NCBI RefSeq assembly: GCF_003201975.1
Contig: NZ_QJJQ01000023.1
Span: forward strand, 1 to 64,000
From: Pseudogracilibacillus auburnensis
GTDB lineage: Bacteria; Bacillota; Bacilli; Bacillales; Amphibacillaceae
Length of the DNA stretch: 64,000 nucleotides
Direction of reading: 5' to 3'
Made by a program: the position numbers and the translations under genes. The notes beneath the pieces are model-generated. The model did no database searches and was not told the DNA's origin. It saw only the letters and a list, made by a program, of their open reading frames with translations. Below are positions 47,954 to 56,361 of this stretch, one piece after another (within the stretch, counting starts at the first letter, position 1; the number at the start of each line of letters is the position of its first letter).

Positions 47954-49012
47954 TTATCGTTGTTCAGCTAGATTGATATGTTGAAGTGCAAAGTCAACTT
48001 CATATTGAAGTGCATTTACTTTTTGCAATATTTCCAGCGCATCATCATATGCCTTCTTCTGTGGCTCAACTAATAAGTATTCTTCCTTATTTCCACTACT
48101 ATTAATTTCAGCTATTTTTTTAGTTAGTTCATCTTTATTCACAAGTTCAAAAAAGTTTTGCCCCATGCCACCACCTAAATCGCTACCTAAAGCAATCGTA
48201 TATTGTACACGCATAACATCCCCATCCTTTAAATAGAAATCAGCAAATCCAACGTTAGGAAACACATTATTTACAGCATACATCCATCCTGAAAAAGAGT
48301 TAAAATCAAATTCTCCTAATTCACCCGGAAAATAATTGGTTTCGTCAAAGTTTCCAGCAAGCATCTCTTTTAAAATTTGGGGAATCCTTGGTTCAGATGT
48401 ATATAGTTGATTTTCACCGTCTAATACATATGACAAATAAAAAGCATTTGTCAACGTTCCCGTATGGTCATAGTTAAACCCACTATTTGTTACTATTTTA
48501 TCTAATGCATGTGCACTATTATCTCCTTTAATAATATCAACTTGTATCGGTTCAACAAGATACCCTAACCCAATCGTAAAGGCTTCTAAAGAAAATATAT
48601 ATGTGCCAATAACATCGCCATCTTCAGCAAATTCACGAGTAATTTTATACTCCAAAATGTAACTATCTTGAATAATTATTGTTACATGATTTTCTCCAAC
48701 TTCTAAATTCAAGGTATAACTTGTTTTTTCTGTGTCATCCCAATTAACTGGTACACTTGTTCCGTTATTTGTAACCTTCATCTCAGAAGCATTAATTTTA
48801 TGATCATTCTCATCCTTAGCCCAAACATCAAACGTTAATTTATCCGCCTTTGTGATTAAGTTATCTTCTAAGCTCGTTGTAATTTTTACATTTTCTAAAG
48901 GCTGATTAAAGGTACCACTTTCGTTTGATGCTGCATCTATCATTGAAGATGGAGAAACTAAAACCATTGCAACGAATAAAATAGAATAAAACCTTAGGAG
49001 TGATTTAAACAA
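47954..49012 (-). CDS. Secreted DUF4430 protein
   Basis: This 352-residue protein has a signal peptide (1-27), an Ig-like sandwich (to about 125) and one DUF4430 domain (about 140-290; IKGDNSAHALDKIVTNSG, FSGWMYAVNNVFPNVGFADF, RVQYTIALGSDLGGG). A C-terminal helical tail of about 60 residues has a FIVAR-like pattern. The beta domain is most like that of the 45633-47795 product, probably a duplicate. It starts at TTG 49012 after AAGGGAG. There is no sorting signal or lipobox. Confidence 0.86.
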   Translation of the reverse strand: MFKSLLRFYSILFVAMVLVSPSSMIDAASNESGTFNQPLENVKITTSLEDNLITKADKLTFDVWAKDENDHKINASEMKVTNNGTSVPVNWDDTEKTSYTLNLEVGENHVTIIIQDSYILEYKITREFAEDGDVIGTYIFSLEAFTIGLGYLVEPIQVDIIKGDNSAHALDKIVTNSGFNYDHTGTLTNAFYLSYVLDGENQLYTSEPRIPQILKEMLAGNFDETNYFPGELGEFDFNSFSGWMYAVNNVFPNVGFADFYLKDGDVMRVQYTIALGSDLGGGMGQNFFELVNKDELTKKIAEINSSGNKEEYLLVEPQKKAYDDALEILQKVNALQYEVDFALQHINLAEQR

Positions 49013-49096
49013 ATTCGAAAACTCCCTTCATTTACATGAGTATTTTATTGAAACTCCAAAGCTGAATTTACCTTTGCTTTGGAGTTTCTGTTCATG

Positions 49097-52000
49097 TTAA
49101 GCCTTTCTTTTCCTGCTTACAAAATAGATAATACTTCCAACGATGATTACTATCAAACCAATTGCGAAAACATTAAATATGTTTGTAGCTGTACCTGGTA
49201 ATTTTTCGTGTTTTTCTTTTTCAGCCTTTTTGTTGGTAGAATCATTGTTATCGGCAATTTTATTTGTTTTTTCGGATGGTGATTTTATCCCTTCGGAGGT
49301 TTTTCCTCCGCCTGTTCTATCATTTTCCTGTTGCTTTTGCGGTTTTTTCACATTTTCTTTTTCGAGTTCTTTTATTTTTTCTTCTAAGGCAATTAATTTC
49401 TCTATATTTGTAACGAATTGTTTTTGACTTTCTGTTAAACGATCATAGGCCTTTCTAGCAGCTTCTACTGCATCTTTATCAGATAACTTTATGTCTGTAA
49501 CGAGTGGTAATACTTCTATCTTCGTTTCTACTTCTAATGCGCTTTCCTTATCTATTTCTTCTTGTTCCAATTGTTGTATTTTCTTTTCTGCTAAATGTAG
49601 TTTTTCTATATTTGTAATTCTGTTTTTCTGGTCTTCGGTTAAGTCGTTATACGCTTTTCTTGCTAATTCAATTTTCTTTTTATCTTGTACTTTTATGTGA
49701 TCGATATGAGGTAGACCATTAATTTTTTCCTCTACTTGATCAATTGCTTTTTTGTCTTCTTTTTCGATCTGTTCTTCTAATTCTGTTAATTTTGTTCGAA
49801 GTTGATCAAGTTTTTCCTTATTTTCTACTAATTTTTGCTGACTTTCAGTTAAACTCTCATATTCTTTCATGATGCTTTCAACAAGCTCTTTATCTTGTAT
49901 TGTTACTAGATGAACATCTGGGAGATTATTAATCATTTCGTCAACGTTACTTGCTGCCTTTTGATCGTTCATCCGTTTTTCAATTTCTTGTATTCTCGCT
50001 TCAATCACTTCTAACACTTCCATGTTTGAGACAAGATCCTGTTGTTGTTTTGTTAGATTATCGAAAGCTTTTCTTACCTGTTGAACATTTGCTTGGTCGT
50101 TCATGTTAATATCTTCCACTTTCGGTAAACCTGCAATCATCTTTTCCACTTTATCCGCTTCAATAAGATCTTTTGCTATTTCCTCTAGTTCAAACATCCG
50201 ATCTTCAATATCATGGAATTTCTGTTTGTTTTCCACGAGCTCTTGTTGCTCTAATGTTAAGCGATAAAATGCTTCTCTAACCTCTTCAACACTCTCTTTA
50301 TCTTCTAATACCAAGTCCTCTACAGTTGGTAGTTCAATAATCATATCATCAACTTCTTGCGCTCTTTCAGCATCATAAGTATCCTGTAAATGTTGTAATA
50401 CTTCTTCTAATTGTAAAAGGACATCCAAATTTAAGACGAGCGCCTGTTGATTTTTCGTTAAATTTTCATATGCTAAACGCGCTTTTTCTACTAATTCTCT
50501 ATCATTAAGTGTCAGATTATCCGCAGTGGGCAATTCTTCAATCAAATTTGTTACTTTTTCCGAAGCAATTCGATCTTGTTCTTCTTCGATTAGTTGTCGT
50601 AATTTTTCTTCTAGCTCCATTAATTTGCTGTAGTTCTTTACTTGATCTTGTTCAATTGGAGTGAGCGCTTGATAAGCGTCTCTTGCATTTTCTAATGCTT
50701 CCTTATCTTCTAAAGCTAATTCATTTTTCCCTGGAAGTTGATCAATCATTTCTTCAACCGCTTTTATAGCTTCTTCATCGCCTTCTGTCTGTTCTACCCA
50801 TTTAGCGTAGAAGGTTTTATCTCCAGTGCTTCCTTCAGATATGACAGTAACTTCTATTCCTTTTAATTGAGGGTTATCGTACCATCCATCAAACTCGAAT
50901 CCTTCTTTTTCTATCTGCTTTAAAGTCGGTAATAAAACCTCATCTTCTACTGTATATTCTTTCGGTACATGCTGGCCGATAAAAGTTCCGCCATTTAACT
51001 CAAACATAATATCATATTCAATATTTTCATATTGTGCATATAATGAAATATCATGATTTGGCATAGAAAGTTTCTCTAAAGCCTCATAAGATGAACCACT
51101 ACCATCATTTTGTGAGTTCCAGTTTTTAAACTCTTTTCCAGTGATGGGGTCATTTTCTGGAATTTCTACAATACCATATGGACTAGCTGTTTCTACGTTT
51201 ATTTCTTTATCTTGCAGCCCAATATAGTGTATGTTTAATTCTCTTGCCTTCATATCTGTGTAAGTTGTTCCACCATGTGCTTTCATCATATCTGTCATAT
51301 CATATAGAGTATTCTCACCTTTGGTAAAACGGTCATATGCAATCAAACCATAAAGGGATTGATCAGTCGCCATCGCATTTACACCATAACCAGAATCCCC
51401 ACCACCATCAAATCCGGTTGTTACATGTTTGAAACCTCCAACTCCAAGCTCTGATCTGCTACCATCTGCCCAAAATGTTAATAGAGCATCTATCATGTTA
51501 TTCGTCCATACTCCATCTTGAACAGCGCCTTCTGTGACAAAACTAGCAGTTTTATCAATTCTTGATAGATAGACATTATTTAAAAGTGGATCGATTCCTA
51601 ATTCGGTTAAAGCGACGATTACTTGGACAGTACTTTCTGCATTGACATTCCCAAATGCCTTAAAAGCACCATTTTCAGCTTGTATAACAGATAAAATATA
51701 AATTCCTCTTTCAACTGCTGCTTCGAAGTCTTCAAATGGGGTTTCTGCCCCAGTCTGCTCGTATTTTTCTTTGTTTCCGTAATATGAGGCAAGCGCTTGC
51801 AAAGCCATTCCAGTAATATCAGGATCTGGTTGTGGGTTACCAAATGACGCTAAAGCCCATCCACCAAGAGTGCCATCATTTTGTTTAATTTCACGATCTA
51901 AAATATAGTCAATCATTTTACCATACGTATTCGCATCCTCGGATGGAGAAGGGTAAAACTCATATCTACCAGTATTCATTGCAATAATTTCCCATATTGG

Positions 52001-52537
52001 TCCATTGATACCTTGGCGGTGAGAAAAACGATGGGAAGAAGATAGTCTATCGATAAAGTCAAAGCCTGAAACATCCGAAATATCATAGTCTAGCGCAGAA
52101 AGAGAAAGGATTAAACGGGACCACTCTGTTGATTTATTGCGATCTAAATTTCCTTGTTTAATCACTACATAGTCTTCAATTCGTTTCATATAATCGGTAA
52201 AGTACTTCTCTTTCCCCGAGTTATTTTCGTAGGTATCCAATGTGTTGATATAATCATAACCAGTATACATACCACGAAGTAAGTTCATGACCGACCATTC
52301 TCCTGAAATTGTTCCCATATTCGGGTCTGGTACGGTCTCAAATGTATGTCTGGCAGCAGCATTTATATAGAAACCAATATCTGGCTGCCTATCTTCCCAA
52401 AAGCGTAGCTGATAATCATAATTTTGATCATTGGGGTCATGAGCAACTGCATGAGTTTGGCGCGGATCGATACCTATTAATAATAAAAGCACAGAAAAAA
52501 TGGATAGTATGTAGATCATGAATCTATTATTTCTCAA
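49097..52537 (-). CDS. Giant wall-anchored alpha/alpha-barrel protein with repeat stalk
   Basis: This 1146-residue protein has a signal peptide (1-30) and an alpha/alpha barrel (about 90-430; GGWALASFGNPQPDPDITGM, NAESTVQVIVALTELGIDPL). An InlB-type beta-repeat (about 505-575; FELNGGTF...FDGWYDN...FYAKW) follows. Then come seven helical repeats of about 70 residues (consensus V-x-x-M-I-x-x-L-P ... D-K-E-x-V-E-x-A-R-x-A-Y-x-x-L-T-x-x-Q-Q) to about 1075, a polar wall region, and LPGTA (about 1113) with a hydrophobic tail and basic end. It starts at TTG 52537 behind AAAGGAG. It is the first gene after cobalamin riboswitch 1. I infer a surface corrinoid-capture protein on a long stalk. Confidence 0.88.
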   Translation of the reverse strand: MRNNRFMIYILSIFSVLLLLIGIDPRQTHAVAHDPNDQNYDYQLRFWEDRQPDIGFYINAAARHTFETVPDPNMGTISGEWSVMNLLRGMYTGYDYINTLDTYENNSGKEKYFTDYMKRIEDYVVIKQGNLDRNKSTEWSRLILSLSALDYDISDVSGFDFIDRLSSSHRFSHRQGINGPIWEIIAMNTGRYEFYPSPSEDANTYGKMIDYILDREIKQNDGTLGGWALASFGNPQPDPDITGMALQALASYYGNKEKYEQTGAETPFEDFEAAVERGIYILSVIQAENGAFKAFGNVNAESTVQVIVALTELGIDPLLNNVYLSRIDKTASFVTEGAVQDGVWTNNMIDALLTFWADGSRSELGVGGFKHVTTGFDGGGDSGYGVNAMATDQSLYGLIAYDRFTKGENTLYDMTDMMKAHGGTTYTDMKARELNIHYIGLQDKEINVETASPYGIVEIPENDPITGKEFKNWNSQNDGSGSSYEALEKLSMPNHDISLYAQYENIEYDIMFELNGGTFIGQHVPKEYTVEDEVLLPTLKQIEKEGFEFDGWYDNPQLKGIEVTVISEGSTGDKTFYAKWVEQTEGDEEAIKAVEEMIDQLPGKNELALEDKEALENARDAYQALTPIEQDQVKNYSKLMELEEKLRQLIEEEQDRIASEKVTNLIEELPTADNLTLNDRELVEKARLAYENLTKNQQALVLNLDVLLQLEEVLQHLQDTYDAERAQEVDDMIIELPTVEDLVLEDKESVEEVREAFYRLTLEQQELVENKQKFHDIEDRMFELEEIAKDLIEADKVEKMIAGLPKVEDINMNDQANVQQVRKAFDNLTKQQQDLVSNMEVLEVIEARIQEIEKRMNDQKAASNVDEMINNLPDVHLVTIQDKELVESIMKEYESLTESQQKLVENKEKLDQLRTKLTELEEQIEKEDKKAIDQVEEKINGLPHIDHIKVQDKKKIELARKAYNDLTEDQKNRITNIEKLHLAEKKIQQLEQEEIDKESALEVETKIEVLPLVTDIKLSDKDAVEAARKAYDRLTESQKQFVTNIEKLIALEEKIKELEKENVKKPQKQQENDRTGGGKTSEGIKSPSEKTNKIADNNDSTNKKAEKEKHEKLPGTATNIFNVFAIGLIVIIVGSIIYFVSRKRKA

Positions 52538-52672
52538 TTGTTAAGATTCTCCTTTCATTTGTTTGAATCCAATTAATCGATCAAAGATAAAGTGAATAAT
52601 AATTCATTAGTTGATATGAAGTACAATTCTGTTCTTAATACATCCCTACTTTCTCTTTACTTTTTGTAACGC

Positions 52673-52706
52673 AAAAAAACTCCTACCCCCAGAAAAAGGT
52701 AAGAGT
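52673..52706 (-). terminator. Expression-platform terminator of cobalamin riboswitch 1
   Basis: On the minus strand AACTCTTACC, a loop, then GGGTAGGAGTT is followed by TTTTTT. It stands between the aptamer (and the element inserted behind it) and the first gene of the B12 operon. Confidence 0.82.
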
Positions 52707-52756
52707 TATATGTAAACGTACATACATCATGTCTTCTTATATTCTTTTATAAAGGA

Positions 52757-52901
52757 TGTTCAAAAAATCCAACAAAAATGTCGCATCGAATTTCTTCGTT
52801 GGCTTGCTTTTTTAGGCACTCACGTATGTAAATGCATACACTCTGTTCCTCAAAGCTAGCCGCCTTGAACTTCTTAGTCCTTTTATGGACCTTTTTGAAC
52901 A
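52757..52901. mobile_element. MITE-like element inserted after the B12 aptamer
   Basis: The terminal inverted repeats TGTTCAAAAAATCC (52757-52770) and GGACCTTTTTGAACA (52887-52901) bound 145 bp that includes AAGCTAGCCGCCTTGAACTT and GGCTTGCTTTTTTAGG. I recognise this sequence as a widespread short repeat in Bacillus-group genomes. It codes for nothing convincing; a 71-codon minus frame overlapping it is a by-product. It lies between the riboswitch aptamer and its terminator. Confidence 0.75.
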
Positions 52902-52964
52902 CGCACTTATAGAATATGTCCATCTTCATGCTAACCTTTATCCCGGAAGGCGTTTCGTGCATTA

Positions 52965-53110
52965 ATGTTTTGGCAAGTCTCCTGACTTATGGATTACCAT
53001 TGCTCTTCCCTTCCCAGTAGTTACCAGTGGTATATAAGAGCCATTCTCCATTTACAGTGGCCGGACCGTTCAGGATTTTCACCTGATTCCTTTTTCATTT
53101 TTTGTATGGA
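52965..53110 (-). ncRNA. Cobalamin riboswitch 1
   Basis: The minus strand carries GGAATCAGGTGAAAATCCTG, then CGGTCCGGCCACTGTAA, then GGGAAGGGAAGAGC and GTCAGGAGACTTGCC, the conserved B12 aptamer blocks in order. The operon start at 52537 is about 430 bp away, much farther than usual, because a repeat element lies between aptamer and terminator. It predicts repression of the ECF and surface-protein operon by cobalamin. Confidence 0.96.
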
Positions 53111-53248
53111 ATACGAATACAAAAAAACCAAGACATTATCTATTAAATTTTACAATTCTATCATCTAGTATATACTAGAAAATATTGGATGACAATCAAA
53201 ACTATGAATATATGTAAGTTTTATACATTGATTGTGTGCATTATATAA

Positions 53249-53290
53249 AAAAAAGAGATTTGTTCATGTGAAATAAACAAATCTCTTTTC
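53249..53290 (-). terminator. Terminator of the M23 peptidase gene
   Basis: On the minus strand AAAAGAGATTTGTT, an 11-base loop, then AACAAATCTCTTTT continue into a T-run. It lies just after the stop codon at 53296 and separates this gene from the B12 operon on the same strand. Confidence 0.9.
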
Positions 53291-53295
53291 CATTA

Positions 53296-54426
53296 TTATC
53301 TTAAATAACTTACTGGGTTTTGGAGTGCCCCGTTAAGATGAACTTCAAAATGTAAATGAATTCCTTGTGAATCACCTGTTTCACCCATCACACCAATTTG
53401 TTGTCCTCTTGAGACCGTTTGACCGGAACGAACATTAATGGATGACATATGTGCATAAAGTGTTTTCAAACCATTTCCGTGATTTATGATGACCATATTG
53501 CCATAACCACCATTATTGAATCCAGCAGTTTCAACCGTACCATCATCAGCTGCAAATATTGGTGGGCTTGTGCTTCTGTCAGTTCTTGCAATATCTATCC
53601 CTTTATGCATTTTTCCCCATCGCTCACCCATGTGACTGGAAATATATCCACCTTGTGTTGGCCAACCAAGTGCACCTCCACCATCCACCGTTTGCACAGC
53701 AAATGAAGTACCTCCCGAAATTGGTGCTGCCATTTCTCCAAGAATTTTATCTTCTAGTGATGCTAGTTCCTCATCTTTGATTTCAAGTTTTGCTACTTTA
53801 TCTTTTAGTTCCGTTTGTTTTTCCTCTAATGCTTCTTTTTTATGTAAAGATATTTCTTTCTGTTCAACAATATTCGCCTCTATCGCCTTTAATTCTTTCT
53901 TCAAACCTTCTAATTCTTCTAATTTTTTCTCTACTTTTTCTTTATCTTTTTCCTGTTCCTTAATTAACTCAGCATCTGCATCTGTAATTTTCGTTATTGC
54001 TGTTAATCGACTAATAAACTCATTAAAATCTTTAGCACCTAAAATGACTTCTAAATAACCAACATCGCCGCCATTTGTTTGGTACGATTGGGCGCGCTCT
54101 TTTAATATTTCAAAACGCTCTTCAATTTTTTTCTCCAAGGCGTCAATTTCATCTTCTACTGATTCTATCTCTTTTTCTACTTCTTTTATTGCTTTTTTAT
54201 TTGCTTTTAACGTCGCATTGTATTCTTCTATTTCTTCATTCATTTCTTTAATCTCTGTTAAAATAGTAGTAACTTCTTTTTCAGTTGCTGATAAGTTTTC
54301 CTTTATATCTTTACGTTCTTTTTGAATATCTTCTAAGTTTTTTTCAGCAAATGACGTATGGGGAATGATTAAACTAGATAGCATACATAAACAAATAGTT
54401 CCTATAACAAATAGTGTCTTTTTCAA
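53296..54426 (-). CDS. Coiled-coil M23 family murein peptidase
   Basis: This 376-residue secreted protein has a signal peptide (1-27) and a long coiled coil (about 30-225, EnvC/CwlO-like PcsB fold). The C-terminal M23 (LytM) zinc peptidase domain (about 255-376) has the metal ligands in MHKGIDIART (H-x(3)-D) and the HLHFEVHLNG motif. Both catalytic motifs look intact. It starts at TTG 54426 behind GGGAGAG. It is a sequence paralog of the neighbouring NlpC/P60 protein in its N-terminal half. Cell-wall turnover under FtsEX-type control is known for relatives. Confidence 0.9.
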   Translation of the reverse strand: MKKTLFVIGTICLCMLSSLIIPHTSFAEKNLEDIQKERKDIKENLSATEKEVTTILTEIKEMNEEIEEYNATLKANKKAIKEVEKEIESVEDEIDALEKKIEERFEILKERAQSYQTNGGDVGYLEVILGAKDFNEFISRLTAITKITDADAELIKEQEKDKEKVEKKLEELEGLKKELKAIEANIVEQKEISLHKKEALEEKQTELKDKVAKLEIKDEELASLEDKILGEMAAPISGGTSFAVQTVDGGGALGWPTQGGYISSHMGERWGKMHKGIDIARTDRSTSPPIFAADDGTVETAGFNNGGYGNMVIINHGNGLKTLYAHMSSINVRSGQTVSRGQQIGVMGETGDSQGIHLHFEVHLNGALQNPVSYLR

Positions 54427-54594
54427 AACTTTCTCTCCCTCTATATCTGTATATTAAAAGTAAAACTATTATTCAATTATTAATGAGTCCGATACAAATT
54501 ATATCAGTTCAACATAACAAAAAGATTTATATTAAATTACATTCCGTTCACAAATTTTGAAGTAATATTACAAAATAATAGAATAAAAGTTTAG

Positions 54595-54720
54595 GGAGTG
54601 CTGGAATTTTGACTGGTAGTGCGGAAATTTTCGATGGTAGTGCAGAAAGATTGGAGAAAGTGCGGAAATTTCGGACGGCACTGCACAAATTTTGAAGAAA
54701 GTGCGGAAGTTTCCTTTACT
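54595..54720. repeat. Array of six 21-bp tandem repeats
   Basis: Six diverged units share the core AGTGCGGAAATTTT (54598, 54618, 54639, 54659, 54679 and 54700 approximately), with the last bases of each unit variable. They lie between the M23 gene promoter region and the terminator of the NlpC/P60 gene. They are not CRISPR: unit length is constant and no spacers exist. A related 21-bp array occurs at 62363-62509. Confidence 0.8.
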
Positions 54721-54727
54721 ATGTAAA

Positions 54728-54761
54728 AAGCGTATCGTTAAGTTTGATTAACGATACGCTT
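54728..54761. terminator. Terminator of the NlpC/P60 hydrolase gene
   Basis: A perfect 14-bp stem AAGCGTATCGTTAA / TTAACGATACGCTT has a six-base loop, with TTT on the minus-strand side. It lies just after the stop codon at 54773. Confidence 0.88.
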
Positions 54762-54772
54762 ATCTTTTTCAA

Positions 54773-56002
54773 TTAATTGACTCTTCTTACATGTCCTTTA
54801 AATACTCCAGCCCAGTATCCACTTGTCATACTTACTTCCTCAACACCTCTTGAACTGTTTGCAGCAAGGAATTTACCGCCTCCTGTATAAATACCAACAT
54901 GTCCATTCGTTTTATATGTGTCAAAGAATACTAAGTCTCCTGGTTGCATGTTACTAGCATCTACTTTAGTACCCATGTTTTTCAATGAATCTGTAGTTTG
55001 ACGACCCATTCCATGTGCCCAAGATATAAATCCTGAACAGTCAAAACCACCAGGCTGTGCTCCTCCCCAAACATAAGGAGTTCCTATTACAGAGCGGCCT
55101 TTACTGATTGGACCCCCACCGCCACCAGATGGTGCAGGTGTTGGTACAGAAACATTCCCACTGTTTGAATTCGAGCTGTTGCCACTATTTGAAACATTGT
55201 TGCTAGTAGCATTTCCATTATTAGTGTTCGATGAACCAGTATCATTTGCTACATTGTCGGAAGTAGACTGTGCTACCGCAGCCGCTGCTGCAGCCGCGGC
55301 TGCTTCCATTTCCGCACGAATTTCTGATTCTAATGCAGCTAAGTCACTGCTTTCCGATTCTAAATTGGCTTTTTGACTTTGTAATTTATCTTCTTTTTCT
55401 TTTAACTTTTTCTTACTCGCTTCTTCTTGTTCTTTTTGGTCATTGATTGTTTCTTTTTGTGCTTCTAATTCAGCAACTAGTTCTTCTTGTTCTGCTAATT
55501 TTTCCTCAACTGTTGCTTTATCACGTTCGTTATCCTCAATCAATTCAAGGTCAGCATTTGTAATAGTTGTTACTGCATCCACACGGCTAAGAAACTCAAA
55601 AGGATCTTTTGCACCAAGAAGCACTTCAATAAATTGGATGTTTCCACCATTTTCTTGATAAGCTGCAAGTCTCTCTTTTAGTTTTTCATTACGTTGTTCA
55701 ATCTTTTCATTTAAAGCATCAATTTCTTCCTGTAATGCATCAATTTCTTTTTCTGTTTTCTCTATTTGTGCCTGGTTTTGTTCTAGGGCAGATTGTAGAC
55801 GAGCAAGCTCATCATTCACTTCTTTAATTTCATATAAAATGTCTGCGATTTGTGATTCTGCCTTTGATAGTTTTGACTTCACTTCTTGTTGTTTCGCATT
55901 AACCTCATCTAATGTTTGTTGTGCATGCACTGCGTCAGTGAAAAGTGCACTACTTAATGTAACAACGGCAATCGTGCCAATTGTAAGTACTGTTCTTTTC
56001 AA
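54773..56002 (-). CDS. cwlO: CwlO-like peptidoglycan DL-endopeptidase (NlpC/P60)
   Basis: This secreted hydrolase of about 409 residues has a signal peptide (about 1-28), a coiled coil (about 30-235), a poly-alanine run and a Ser/Asn/Gly-rich linker. The C-terminal NlpC/P60 domain (about 300-409) has the cysteine in GGFDCSGFISWAHG, the histidine in NGHVGIYTGGG and a third polar residue in FLAANSS. The start is the TTG at 56002 behind GCGAGGA; the longer frame to 56074 has no ribosome site. It resembles Bacillus CwlO, needed for elongation. It is probably paralogous to the following M23 gene. Confidence 0.88.
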   Translation of the reverse strand: MKRTVLTIGTIAVVTLSSALFTDAVHAQQTLDEVNAKQQEVKSKLSKAESQIADILYEIKEVNDELARLQSALEQNQAQIEKTEKEIDALQEEIDALNEKIEQRNEKLKERLAAYQENGGNIQFIEVLLGAKDPFEFLSRVDAVTTITNADLELIEDNERDKATVEEKLAEQEELVAELEAQKETINDQKEQEEASKKKLKEKEDKLQSQKANLESESSDLAALESEIRAEMEAAAAAAAAAVAQSTSDNVANDTGSSNTNNGNATSNNVSNSGNSSNSNSGNVSVPTPAPSGGGGGPISKGRSVIGTPYVWGGAQPGGFDCSGFISWAHGMGRQTTDSLKNMGTKVDASNMQPGDLVFFDTYKTNGHVGIYTGGGKFLAANSSRGVEEVSMTSGYWAGVFKGHVRRVN

Positions 56003-56270
56003 AATTATATCCTCGCTTCCCCTTTTATGACCATTACGTAATATGTATAATTTCCTCGAAACTCGTAATGTCATAATTGATTTTATTTATATTATGTAAT
56101 TTACTTAATCTCTTAGTCGAATAATAGTATAACATCCTAAAATGACAAGCATGTTTTAATAATGTTACAGTTATGTTTCAATGGAGTTTTTTTGACGTAA
56201 TATTTCAAATGGATACACCATCCTACAAAATTTCTAGCCCCCTTATTCAAAATACGAGTTGTTTAGACGC

Positions 56271-56322
56271 AAAAAACCCCCCTAAGGTAAAACAGATTTT
56301 TTAACCTGTCTACCTTAAGGGG
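56271..56322 (-). terminator. Terminator of aceA
   Basis: On the minus strand CCCCTTAAGGTA pairs with TACCTTAGGGG and is followed by TTTTTT. A smaller ACAGGTT/AATCTGT pairing occupies the loop. The rest of the 56003-56361 gap is the AT-rich upstream region of the NlpC/P60 gene; nothing else was supported there. Confidence 0.88.
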
Positions 56323-56361
56323 AGCATATCAAACTATATTAAGATAGCTTTTTTAACTCTA

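Noticed and set aside
52747-52962. 71-codon minus-strand frame after the B12 aptamer
   Set aside because: It lies across the repeat element and leader, has no convincing ribosome site and is explained by the repeated DNA.
54595-54720. Possible CRISPR array
   Set aside because: Units are contiguous 21-mers with no spacers and no cas genes in the window.
56150-56175. WalR-like box (TGTTTT-N5-TGTTAC) upstream of the CwlO-like gene
   Set aside because: One half site is imperfect and the orientation is opposite to the gene; chance is likely in AT-rich DNA.
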